Shown: positions 18,420-25,695 of the stretch, piece by piece
How positions within the stretch are numbered: position 1 is the first letter of the stretch
How the letters are laid out: each line of letters starts with the position of its first letter
DNA from: Acidimicrobiia bacterium
GTDB lineage: Bacteria > Actinomycetota > Acidimicrobiia > Acidimicrobiales > AC-14
Assembly (NCBI GenBank): GCA_023264995.1
Contig: JAHFUR010000011.1
Location: 44,122 to 108,121 of the forward strand
Length of the DNA: 64,000 nt
Reading direction: 5' to 3'
Position numbers and translations under genes: made by a program
Notes under the pieces: model-generated
What the model was told of the DNA's origin: nothing
The model's database searches: none
Seen by the model: only the letters and a program-made list of their open reading frames with translations

Positions 18420-18447
18420 TTGACAGCGGGGGGGCCGGTGCTACAGT
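18420..18447 (+). promoter_or_regulatory. sigma-70-type promoter
   Basis: TTGACA at 18420-18425 and TACAGT at 18442-18447 are separated by 16 bases. This is the best match to consensus seen in the window. It would start transcription near 18453-18455, at the first base of the structured RNA candidate and upstream of tRNA-Leu. Confidence 0.65.
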
Positions 18448-18454
18448 GGTCCTC

Positions 18455-18531
18455 GGAGTCCCAAGGGGGCAACCCAGAGACTGGCTCTCGGGCCGGACGA
18501 AGGGGAACTTCCTCGGGGCTCCATCTTTTTT
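18455..18531 (+). ncRNA. candidate structured small RNA or tRNA leader
   Basis: About 77 nt between a clear promoter and a run of six T (18526-18531). The 5' end GGAGTCCC (18455-18462) pairs with GGGGCTCC (18515-18522) with one G-U. Inside are small hairpins: GGG-GGCAA-CCC at 18467-18473 and AGAG/CTCT around 18477. It does not carry the SRP-RNA, RNase P or 6C signatures I know. It could be an independent sRNA ending at the T-run, or an attenuator-like leader of the tRNA-Leu transcript 4 bases downstream. Confidence 0.45.
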
Positions 18532-18534
18532 CGC

Positions 18535-18618
18535 GCCCGGATGGCGAAATCGGCAAACGCGATGGTCTCAAACACCATTGCCCGTGAGGGCTTGCGGGTT
18601 CGATTCCCGCTCCGGGCA
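18535..18618 (+). tRNA. tRNA-Leu (anticodon CAA)
   Basis: The acceptor stem GCCCGGA pairs with TCCGGGC. The anticodon loop CTCAAAC has anticodon CAA, reading UUG. A long variable arm (TGCCCGTGAGGGCTT) marks a class II tRNA, and the T-loop is TTCGATT. Discriminator A; CCA not encoded. Length 84 nt. Confidence 0.95.
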
Positions 18619-18644
18619 CCGCCGGCGCCGGCCTGAGATCCCGG

Positions 18645-18676
18645 AAGGGCCCGGACCGTCCGCGGTCCGAGCCCTT
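18645..18676. terminator. strong hairpin between tRNA-Leu and a convergent small gene
   Basis: AAGGGC-C-CGGACCG pairs with CGGTCCG-A-GCCCTT around a TCCG loop: 13 pairs with one internal mismatch. It can serve as terminator for the tRNA transcript and for the minus-strand gene opposite. No U-tail. Confidence 0.55.
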
Positions 18677-18741
18677 CCGACGTTGACTGGGGCCTGGTCA
18701 CGACCCCGCTTGGCGTGATCGGCCGCCAGGTTGACTTCGGC

Positions 18742-18924
18742 TCAGGCGCCCTTGCCGTGCGACTGGTCGGGCCGGGTGAGCCACGCATAGGCCTCGGCCA
18801 GGTCGAGGGCCTGGGACGCATTGTCCGTGGTCACCTTGCCGGATCCCACCTGGACGTCGATGGCCTGGAGCACCGCCAAGCGGGTGTTGATCCAAGCCTG
18901 CTGAAGTTCCTCTTCGGTTGCCAT
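18742..18924 (-). CDS. small helical protein, 60 aa, unknown
   Basis: A 60-aa protein, mostly helical (EEELQQAWINTRLAVLQAIDVQVG, then NASQALDLAEAYAWLTRP). No Cys and no membrane segment. Family not recognised. Codon use is normal for the window. Confidence 0.5.
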   Translation of the reverse strand: MATEEELQQAWINTRLAVLQAIDVQVGSGKVTTDNASQALDLAEAYAWLTRPDQSHGKGA

Positions 18925-18994
18925 GGGCGGACTCTATGCGGCGCCGGCGCCGGGTATGCACCCGATGGCACCTCGGGCAGGCCAAGATGGTCCC

Positions 18995-19189
18995 GTGAGC
19001 GCCGGGCGAGCCCTCCTGCGGGCAATGGGACGTCGTAGGTCCCGGAGGCGGGCCCTGAAGGCACCTGAAGCCCCGCCCGTGTTCTGGGGCCGGGTGGGGG
19101 CCTACGAGGGCGTGACCCGGCGGGGGGTGCTCTTCCTGCTGGCGCCCGAGCCCGTCCACCCCAGCCGGCAGGTCACGAACGGCGCTTGA
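18995..19189 (+). CDS. doubtful small basic ORF
   Basis: A possible 64-aa protein from GTG with a very basic N-terminus (MGRRRSRRRALK). It overlaps the end of the opposite methyltransferase gene by 17 bp. No ribosome-binding site is visible and no family is recognised. Listed because the space is otherwise empty. Confidence 0.25.
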   Translation: MSAGRALLRAMGRRRSRRRALKAPEAPPVFWGRVGAYEGVTRRGVLFLLAPEPVHPSRQVTNGA

Positions 19190-20111
19190 CGGCCTTCGCC
19201 AGCCAGAAGAACCCCACCATCCCGGCGACGGCCGTGTGCTCCAGGAGATGGTCGACCTTGTAGCCGCGGGTGTTCATGAGCCCCATGAGGCGGTCGCTCC
19301 CCTGCCGCCAGCCCACCTTGCCGACCGCCCCGGCCAGGCTCCGGGCCGGGATGTTGCGGATGCCGGTGAGCTCCTCCACATCGAAGTGGGCGGACAGCTC
19401 CCGGGCGAACTCCGACCGGTCGAAGCGCCGGTAGTGGTAGTCGTTGCCGAGTACATGCTCACCCTGGCGGGCCCCCTTGTTCCCCATCGCCTGCCAGGCC
19501 CGGAAGACCAGGTTGTAGTTCAGGGTCGAGATCGACAGCGGGGCGACCGGGGCCATGACCCGCGCCAGCTCGGCGAGGTAGCGCTGGCGGTCGCCGTCGC
19601 GGAGATGGGGATGGACCTCGATGGAGATGGCGGCGGCCATGACGCCGGCCCGGATGGGCAGGGCCCGCAGGTCGGCCTGCACGGCCAGGACCCGGGCGCC
19701 GGCGGTGCGGGCCAGCATGCGGCGCAGGCACGCCTCGCTGTAGTCGACGGCGATGACCGGCTGGCCGAGGGCCACGAGGGCCTCGGTGATGCGCCCAGTG
19801 CCGCAGCCGGCATCGAGGATGGGGCCGAAGGGCCGGCCCAGGCGGCGGACGACCGACGGCACCTCGACCAGGTCGGTGTAGCCCACGTACATGTCGTCGT
19901 ACCAGTCGCTCTCCTGGCTGCGGAACTGGCGCTCCTTCTCGTCCTGCTCGGAGAGTTGCTGGGCGGTGAGGAAGACGACGATCCCGTCGACGATCGGGTA
20001 CGTGGCCCCGCAGTCCGGGCAGGTCAGGCCCCCTTCGGCTGGCGTGAGCGGGCTGCCCTGGTCACGCGGGCAGCAGAGGAGATCGAGCAACGCCTGGTCC
20101 ACGGCGGGCAC
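19173..20111 (-). CDS. Trm112-like zinc domain fused to SAM-dependent methyltransferase
   Basis: A 312-aa protein. Residues 1-55 are a Trm112/YcaR-like domain with CCPRD and CPDCGATYPIVDGI (zinc-binding Cys and the family's YPI-x-DGI). The class I methyltransferase follows, with motif I ILDAGCGTGRI (about 97-107), the acidic residue ending VIAVDYS, and a helical cap. Substrate unknown; a fused Trm112 domain is common in actinobacterial small-molecule or lipid methyltransferases. It is directly downstream of the HTH regulator gene on the same strand. Confidence 0.85.
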   Translation of the reverse strand: MPAVDQALLDLLCCPRDQGSPLTPAEGGLTCPDCGATYPIVDGIVVFLTAQQLSEQDEKERQFRSQESDWYDDMYVGYTDLVEVPSVVRRLGRPFGPILDAGCGTGRITEALVALGQPVIAVDYSEACLRRMLARTAGARVLAVQADLRALPIRAGVMAAAISIEVHPHLRDGDRQRYLAELARVMAPVAPLSISTLNYNLVFRAWQAMGNKGARQGEHVLGNDYHYRRFDRSEFARELSAHFDVEELTGIRNIPARSLAGAVGKVGWRQGSDRLMGLMNTRGYKVDHLLEHTAVAGMVGFFWLAKAVKRRS

Positions 20112-20112
20112 G

Positions 20113-21195
20113 CTAACCGAGGCTGGCCAGGACCTCCTTGAGCAACTGGGTGGTGGTCTCGTTCGACGCCCGGGCCCAATCGGATCCGCCGGCCAGGCGG
20201 TGGCGCGACTCGTACTGGTCGAGACCGATCGACCACGCCCGGTTGGCCTCGGCGATATCGCGGTGGAGGGACATGTAGGTCTGGGGCATCGGGATCAGCG
20301 AGTACTCCACGGTGGCCGAGCTCCGTGACGTCTGGCGGATCACGACACTCAATGTGTCGGCGAAGTCGGGCGGGATCGTCGTGTGCCGGGAGATGATCTC
20401 CAGCTCCTCAGGGGCCCGGGGGTAATCGACCAGCAGCATTTGGAACAGCGGGGCGTCATGCAGGACCGACACCATGTCCTCGACAAGCGACGCGGCCTTG
20501 GCCGGCGTCTTGTTGGAGAGGAAGGCCGCGAAGGTCTGGCGGTTCAGGACCACCTGGTACCGCTTGCGCCCGCTCAGGGCCAGCGCCCGGAAGTGGGCCT
20601 GGTAGTCGGCGAACAGGCCCCGGAAGGTGGCCGCGTCCTCGGCGCTGAGGCCCATGCCGTCGGTCCACCGGGTCCGGTCCTCGTCGTCGAGGAAGAGCAG
20701 GGGCGGCTCGTCGGCAACCAGCATCTCCAGGCCGGCGTACTCCCGCTCCAGGGCGAAGAGGTACGCGAAGGCCTCGGTGTTCTGGAGATGGGCGGCGCCC
20801 GGCACCCGCAGGAGGTCCTCAGCTCGGCTGGGGAGCGACGCCACGAAGGCGGCGAACCCGAGCCCGCCGGCAAGGGAGGGGGGCTTGACCGCCCGGCGGT
20901 GGGCGAAGCACGAGTGCGCCAGGTCGTCGTCGGAGAAGCAATCGAGGAGCTCCTCGAGCTCGACGTTGAGAGCGCGGGCCACCGTCTCGATCGCCAGCCC
21001 GCGGGTGCTGAGCCGGGTCGGCAGCCGGTAGGGCTTGAGCCGGCTCTCCATCAGACCGATCATGGCGACCGACACCGGTCGCTGCGGGTCGAGCTCGGCC
21101 GTGCGGACGCTGAGCCCCTCACGGGTGAGGTGCTCCTTGGCCCGCAGGCGGCGCAGGCGGTCGGCAAGGGTCTCGGGGGTGTTCGCGGCATGAAC
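20113..21195 (-). CDS. XRE-like HTH regulator with large C-terminal domain; start unresolved
   Basis: About 350 aa. The N-terminus ETLADRLRRLRAKEHLTREGLSVRTA...SVAMIGLMESR...AIETVARALNV is a helix-turn-helix of XRE type. The remaining 270 residues, including a MmyB-like-looking ligand segment (FADYQAHFRALALSG), are of unknown role. Upstream of the HTH no in-frame ATG, GTG or TTG occurs until 21303, which lies inside the divergent ligase gene. An ATG at 21191-21189 is in another frame. The 5' boundary given is therefore the limit of plausible coding, not a start codon. It probably regulates the divergent gene pair. Confidence 0.65.
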   Translation of the reverse strand, partial: VHAANTPETLADRLRRLRAKEHLTREGLSVRTAELDPQRPVSVAMIGLMESRLKPYRLPTRLSTRGLAIETVARALNVELEELLDCFSDDDLAHSCFAHRRAVKPPSLAGGLGFAAFVASLPSRAEDLLRVPGAAHLQNTEAFAYLFALEREYAGLEMLVADEPPLLFLDDEDRTRWTDGMGLSAEDAATFRGLFADYQAHFRALALSGRKRYQVVLNRQTFAAFLSNKTPAKAASLVEDMVSVLHDAPLFQMLLVDYPRAPEELEIISRHTTIPPDFADTLSVVIRQTSRSSATVEYSLIPMPQTYMSLHRDIAEANRAWSIGLDQYESRHRLAGGSDWARASNETTTQLLKEVLASLG

Positions 21196-21250
21196 GTTAC
21201 CCTTTGCGAATCCTGGTTCAGAGGATGGTTTCGGGTACGGTCGGTGCGAG

Positions 21251-21883
21251 ATGAAGGTCCTGCCGCTGAAGACAGCGTTGCTCGTGCCGGGCGACGACAT
21301 CATCGAGGTGGCGCAGGGAGCGCTGGAGGCGGCCGGGCTACAGGCGGAGCCCACGGACATCCTGGCCATCTGCGAGTCGCCACTGGCCATCACCCAGGGG
21401 CGGATCGTCGACCTCGACGACGTCCACCCCGGCGTCCCGGCCCGCATCCTGTGCCGTCTCTTCGACTTCGACAGCAGCCTGTGCAACCCCTATGCGTTCC
21501 AGGTCGCGGTTGACCTGGTGGGGCTCCCCCGCATCCTTCTGGCCCTGGCCGTGGCCATGCCGGGGCGGGTGTTCGGCCGTCACGGCGACTTCTACAGGGT
21601 CGCCGGGCGCCAGGTGACCTGGATCGACGATGTCCCCGGCAACATCCCGCCGTACACGCAGAACATCGTGCTCGGGCCCGACGACCCCACCGGAGTGGCC
21701 TGCAAGGTGGCGGCGGCGCTTGGGTGCGGCGCCGCCGTGGTCGACGCCAACGACCTCGGCCGGGTGGAGATCTGCGGCGCCTCGCCGTTCATCGACCACG
21801 ACCTCCTCGTCGAGGCCATGCGCCCCAACCCCCAAGGGAACGCCGACGAGCGCACTCCCCTCGTGCTGGTCCGGGCCTCCTGA
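21251..21883 (+). CDS. F420-0:gamma-glutamyl ligase-like (CofE-like) protein
   Basis: A 210-aa protein of the CofE-like (F420_ligase) family. It has KTALLVPGDDI near the start, ILAICESPLAITQGR (the ESPLA-x-x-QGR segment matches the family's nucleotide/metal region), NPYAFQVAVDLVG, and a late VVDANDLGRVEI. In F420 biosynthesis CofE adds glutamates to the cofactor. This version is shorter than the usual 250+ aa and sits beside a decarboxylase instead of other F420 genes, so it may ligate something else (inference). Confidence 0.72.
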   Translation: MKVLPLKTALLVPGDDIIEVAQGALEAAGLQAEPTDILAICESPLAITQGRIVDLDDVHPGVPARILCRLFDFDSSLCNPYAFQVAVDLVGLPRILLALAVAMPGRVFGRHGDFYRVAGRQVTWIDDVPGNIPPYTQNIVLGPDDPTGVACKVAAALGCGAAVVDANDLGRVEICGASPFIDHDLLVEAMRPNPQGNADERTPLVLVRAS

Positions 21884-21894
21884 GGGCACACCCG

Positions 21895-23352
21895 ATGGAC
21901 CAATCCTCGGCTCCGTACTTCGAGGCGCTGTGCGCGTACGCCGCCGTGCCCCGGGCCGCGTTCCATACGCCGGGCCACATCCAGGGCAAGGGCGCCCACC
22001 CGGTCATGCGGGCGGCCGTGGGCGCGCACATGCTCTCGCTCGACATCAGCCCCGGCCTGGGCAACCTCGACGGCGTCCCCGGCTCGGCCCTCGACCATGC
22101 GCAGGCGCTGGCCGCCGAGGCATGGGGCGCGGAGCGCACCTGGTTCCTGGCCAACGGCTCCACCCTCGGCAACCAGGTCATGGTCACCGCCGTCTGCCAC
22201 CCGGGCGACACCATCCTCACCTCCCGGAACACCCACCGCTCGATCATCTCGGCGCTGATGATGGCCGGCGTGCGCCCCGTCTACATCCCCGCCGAGCTCG
22301 ACCCCGAGAGCCACATCGCCCACGGGGTGACGCCGGCCCAGGTGGAGGCCAACCTGGCCGCCCACCCCGAGGTGCGGGCCGTGCTCATCGTGTCGCCCAC
22401 CTACTACGGCGTGTGCTCCGACGTGGCCGGTATCGCGGAGGCCGCCCACCGCCACGGCGTGCCCCTGCTCGTCGACGAGGCCTGGGGTCCGCATTTCCCC
22501 TTCCATCCCGACCTGCCGCCCCACGCCCTCTCCCAGGGGGCCGACATGGCCGTCGCCGGCGCCCACAAGCTGCTGAGCGCGTTCCTGCAGGCCTCCATGC
22601 TGCACGTGCAGGGCAGCCTGGTCGATCACGACCGGGTCGAGGTCGTCCACCGCATGCTCCAGAGCACCAGCCCGTCGTGCCTGCTGCGGGCGTCGATCGA
22701 CGTGGCCCGCATGCAGATGGCCACCCAGGGCGAGGCCCTGCTGTCCACCGCCATCGCCCTGGCCGAGGATGCCCGGGCCAAGATCAACGAGCACCCCCTC
22801 CTGTCGTGCCTCGACAAGCGCCTGATCGGCTCCCACGGGGTGGTGGCCTTTGACCCCACCCGGCTCTCCGTCAACGTCATCAGCACCGGCTACACCGGCT
22901 ACGACGTCGAGAAGATGCTCTTCGACGACCATGGCGTCACCATGGAGATGGCCGACTACGCCAACGTCCTGGCCAACGTCACCATGGGCCACGACAAGGC
23001 GGCCCTCGACCAGTTCGTCACCGCCCTCCACGCCATCGCCGACGTGCCCAGTGAGCACCAGTTCAACTCCCAGGGGTTCGTCGAGCGTGCGCTGTACGAG
23101 GTACCGGAGCAGGTCATGAGCCCGGGCGAGGCGTTCCACGCCCGCCAGGAGCGGGTGGCGCTGGCCGACGCGGTGGGCCGTATCTCGGCCGAGATGGCCG
23201 CCACCTATCCCCCCGGCATCCCGGTGGTGGTGCCCGGCGAGCGGCTCACGCCGGCGCTGGTGGCCCACCTCTCCGCCCAGGTGGCTGCCGGCGGGCGCAT
23301 CGTCGGGCCGCAGGACCCGATGCTCGAGCGCATCCAGGTCGTATGCGAGTGA
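21895..23352 (+). CDS. Orn/Lys/Arg-type PLP decarboxylase
   Basis: A 485-aa fold-type-I PLP enzyme of the group III (prokaryotic arginine/lysine/ornithine) decarboxylase family. Markers are FHTPGHIQGKG at the start, FLANGSTLGNQ, LIVSPTYYGVCSD, LLVDEAWGPHF (PLP-binding Asp), and VAGAHKLLSAFLQASML with the Schiff-base Lys. These enzymes make polyamine precursors (agmatine, cadaverine, putrescine). The specific amino acid is not readable, so no gene symbol is assigned. It starts 12 bp after the CofE-like gene, and its stop overlaps the next start. Confidence 0.88.
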   Translation: MDQSSAPYFEALCAYAAVPRAAFHTPGHIQGKGAHPVMRAAVGAHMLSLDISPGLGNLDGVPGSALDHAQALAAEAWGAERTWFLANGSTLGNQVMVTAVCHPGDTILTSRNTHRSIISALMMAGVRPVYIPAELDPESHIAHGVTPAQVEANLAAHPEVRAVLIVSPTYYGVCSDVAGIAEAAHRHGVPLLVDEAWGPHFPFHPDLPPHALSQGADMAVAGAHKLLSAFLQASMLHVQGSLVDHDRVEVVHRMLQSTSPSCLLRASIDVARMQMATQGEALLSTAIALAEDARAKINEHPLLSCLDKRLIGSHGVVAFDPTRLSVNVISTGYTGYDVEKMLFDDHGVTMEMADYANVLANVTMGHDKAALDQFVTALHAIADVPSEHQFNSQGFVERALYEVPEQVMSPGEAFHARQERVALADAVGRISAEMAATYPPGIPVVVPGERLTPALVAHLSAQVAAGGRIVGPQDPMLERIQVVCE

Positions 23353-23801
23353 TCCGTGGCGTGCTCGGTGCCGTGGGCATGGCCGGCGCCGCGGCCACGG
23401 CCGGCTGGTTCGTGCTGGCCAGGGTCCAGGGCGACAGCGAGATCGGCTTCGGCGCGACCACGATCATCAGCACCGACGACGGCTCGGCCCACGCCGAGGT
23501 CGAGCTGGTCAACCGGGGCCGCGAGGCCGGCGTGGTCCGCAAGGTCGAGGGCACCCTGGTCGAGGGCCCTCCGGGCCGCGTCCTGGTGACCCGCAAGGAC
23601 AGCCAGCCGCCCGAGCGGGGCTGGTGGGCGTCGAACATCCTCAAGCCCGGCGAGACCTGCATGGCCGAGGTCGACGTGGAGCTCACCGCGCCGGGCCCGG
23701 GCCCGGTCATCGTCGCCCTCGACGCCCACGAGATCGGCCGGCGCCTGGTCGTGCACCGCCGCACCCGCCTGACCCTGCCGATCGGCCAGCCCGCCGGCTG
23801 A
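23343..23801 (+). CDS. membrane-anchored or secreted protein, unknown
   Basis: A 152-aa protein. The N-terminus RVIRGVLGAVGMAGAAATAGWFVLAR is a signal anchor; the rest is a beta-rich domain with no Cys pair except one (GETCMAEV). The ATG overlaps the end of the decarboxylase frame by ten bases, indicating translational coupling. I do not recognise the family. Confidence 0.7.
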   Translation: MRVIRGVLGAVGMAGAAATAGWFVLARVQGDSEIGFGATTIISTDDGSAHAEVELVNRGREAGVVRKVEGTLVEGPPGRVLVTRKDSQPPERGWWASNILKPGETCMAEVDVELTAPGPGPVIVALDAHEIGRRLVVHRRTRLTLPIGQPAG

Positions 23802-23889
23802 GTTTGAGGGTTGGTTCGCGGTTCGCTCCCTGGTGCCGAGGCCGGTGAACCGGGAGACTGCGACAGCACGCTTGCAGTAGGAGGTCGAA

Positions 23890-24915
23890 GTGTCAGACAC
23901 GCTCGTCACCGATGTACCGCTCCAGCCGGAGGATCCCCGCGACTGGAAGTCGGCGCAGGAGATGCGGGCGGTCGAGACGGCCGAGCGGGGCCTGCCCCGG
24001 GGGTACAAGCTGCCGGCGGCGGCCCGGCCCATCCTGACGGCGGCGGCCAAGACCGACCTGGGCCGCTCCACGATGACCGCCCTCGGTGACCTCACCCTGT
24101 TCATCGGGACGGCGGCGGCGGCGGCACTGGCCCATGTGGTCCTCCCCCTGCCCCTGGCGTGGGCCGTCAGCCTGGTGGCGCTGGTCGTCATCGGCCGCTG
24201 TGGCCGGGCCCTGGAGTGCATGGTGCACGAGGCGTCGCACCGCAACTGGCAGCGCCAGGGCCGCTGGAACGACCTGCTGGCCAACGTGCTGGCCGGGTTC
24301 CCGACCGCCAGCCAGGTCGGCGAGTACCGCCGCAGCCACATGGTCCACCACGCCCGCCTGGGCAGTGCCGACGACCCGGACATCCTGCGCTACGAGAAGT
24401 TCGACCTCGAAGCCATGACCGGCCTCCCCGGTACCCAGCTGGTCCGGGGCGTCGTCCGCCGGCTGCCGGCCTACAACTGGTCCTGGTACACCACCATCGG
24501 CACCAGCCCGACAACGCTGGCCCTCTCCGGCGCCTGGTTCGCCGTGGTCGCCGGCGCCATGGCCCTGGTGGCCGGGCCGTCGTTCGCCTTCGTCGCCTGG
24601 CTGCATTTCCTCGGGGGCCTGGGCTTGGCCCTCCCCGTGATCCGCATGCTCGGCGAGGCCGGCGAGCACCGCTTCCTGGCCGGCGACACCGCCTTCAACG
24701 CCACCATCTCCAACCTCGGGTGGGCACACCGGTGGGTCATCCACCCCCACGGCGACGGCCACCACAGCCTCCACCACCTGTGGTCGTCGGTCCCCCACCA
24801 CCAGATCCGCAAGATGCACCTGACCCTGGCCGAGCTCGACGCCGACAACTTCGGCAGCAAGATCCAGTGGCGGAAGAAGGTCCTGGAGAACGTGCGCACC
24901 GGGCTGGATGCCTAG
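23890..24915 (+). CDS. membrane fatty acid desaturase / hydroxylase family protein
   Basis: A 341-aa protein starting at GTG after a TAGGAGG ribosome-binding site. The three His boxes of the membrane di-iron desaturase superfamily are present: HEASH (113-117), HMVHH (150-154) and a late HGDGHHSLHH. Hydrophobic segments lie between them, so the di-iron site is on the cytoplasmic face. The substrate (lipid, carotenoid or other alkyl chain) is not determined. Its stop overlaps the next gene by 8 bases. Confidence 0.9.
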   Translation: MSDTLVTDVPLQPEDPRDWKSAQEMRAVETAERGLPRGYKLPAAARPILTAAAKTDLGRSTMTALGDLTLFIGTAAAAALAHVVLPLPLAWAVSLVALVVIGRCGRALECMVHEASHRNWQRQGRWNDLLANVLAGFPTASQVGEYRRSHMVHHARLGSADDPDILRYEKFDLEAMTGLPGTQLVRGVVRRLPAYNWSWYTTIGTSPTTLALSGAWFAVVAGAMALVAGPSFAFVAWLHFLGGLGLALPVIRMLGEAGEHRFLAGDTAFNATISNLGWAHRWVIHPHGDGHHSLHHLWSSVPHHQIRKMHLTLAELDADNFGSKIQWRKKVLENVRTGLDA

Positions 24916-25624
24916 CTTCCCAGTTCGCATCGCCGGGGAGATCGTCGAGCGGCACCCGGGCATCCTCGTCGGCGGCCTCGTCGCCTCCAACCTGCGGGCT
25001 GCGGCCGCCACCGCCGCCGGCCTGCCGTTCCCCGAGGACACGGCCCTGGCCCTCGTCAACCAGGACGTCACCATCGAGCTGGTGGCCGACCATCCCCTCA
25101 TCAGGGACTGGCGGGCGGCCATCGCCGCCTGCGGGCTGAAGCCGTCGACCTACAAGTCGAGCCCGGAACAGCTGGCCCGGCGGGCCCTCAAGAGCGGCCC
25201 GGTGCGCACCGGGCTGGCCCTGGTCGACCTCTACTGCGAGGTCGCCACCCGCCACCTGGCCCCCTTGGGCGGCTACGACGTTGACCGCCTGCCGGCGCCG
25301 GCCATCGACCTCCGCCTGGCCGCCGCCGGCGACCACTTCGCCCCCATCGGCGGGGGCGACATGCCCCTCACCGACCGGGTGGCGGTCTACGCCGCCGGCG
25401 CCGAGGTCGTGTGCTGGGCCTACAACTGCCGCGACTCCCGCGACACCTGCCTCACCGAGGGCACCGACACCGGCCTGTTCCTGGGCGAGGCGGTCACCGC
25501 CCGCCAGCACGGGGCGCTACGCACCGCCCTCGACGACCTGGCCGGGCGCCTGGTCGCGGCGGGCGCTGTGGTCGGCGCGGTCGTCTTCGCCGACGCGGCT
25601 CACCCGGACATCGCCATCTCCTGA
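24908..25624 (+). CDS. B3/B4 domain protein (PheRS-beta-like)
   Basis: A 238-aa protein resembling the stand-alone B3/B4 tRNA-binding domain family: KPSTYKSSPEQLARRALKSG, LVDLYCEVATRHLAPLGGYDVDRL, then DTCLTEGTDTGLFLGE. In PheRS the B3/B4 domain edits Tyr-tRNA(Phe). Free-standing versions have unclear roles and may edit or bind amino acids. Overlapping the desaturase gene suggests co-expression, not a known pathway. A terminator-like hairpin follows at once. Confidence 0.75.
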   Translation: MPSFPVRIAGEIVERHPGILVGGLVASNLRAAAATAAGLPFPEDTALALVNQDVTIELVADHPLIRDWRAAIAACGLKPSTYKSSPEQLARRALKSGPVRTGLALVDLYCEVATRHLAPLGGYDVDRLPAPAIDLRLAAAGDHFAPIGGGDMPLTDRVAVYAAGAEVVCWAYNCRDSRDTCLTEGTDTGLFLGEAVTARQHGALRTALDDLAGRLVAAGAVVGAVVFADAAHPDIAIS

Positions 25625-25627
25625 ACC

Positions 25628-25667
25628 GGTGACGGGCCCGGGGGCGCTGGCCCCCGCCGGCGTCACC
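25628..25667. terminator. GGTGACG/CGTCACC hairpin (copy 1)
   Basis: GGTGACG (25628-25634) and CGTCACC (25661-25667) enclose a second perfect stem, GGGGGC-GCTG-GCCCCC. The stop codon is only a few bases before. There is no U-tail. A hairpin with the same outer arms and the same inner CCGCCGG occurs at 41806-41844. Confidence 0.6.
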
Positions 25668-25695
25668 CCTTGGCCGGCGATGTCACACTCTGGCC

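Noticed and set aside
18455..18531. SRP RNA, RNase P RNA or a known riboswitch
   Set aside because: None of their conserved cores is present. GGCAACC resembles part of some SAM-type cores but the rest does not match, so it is left as an unknown RNA candidate.
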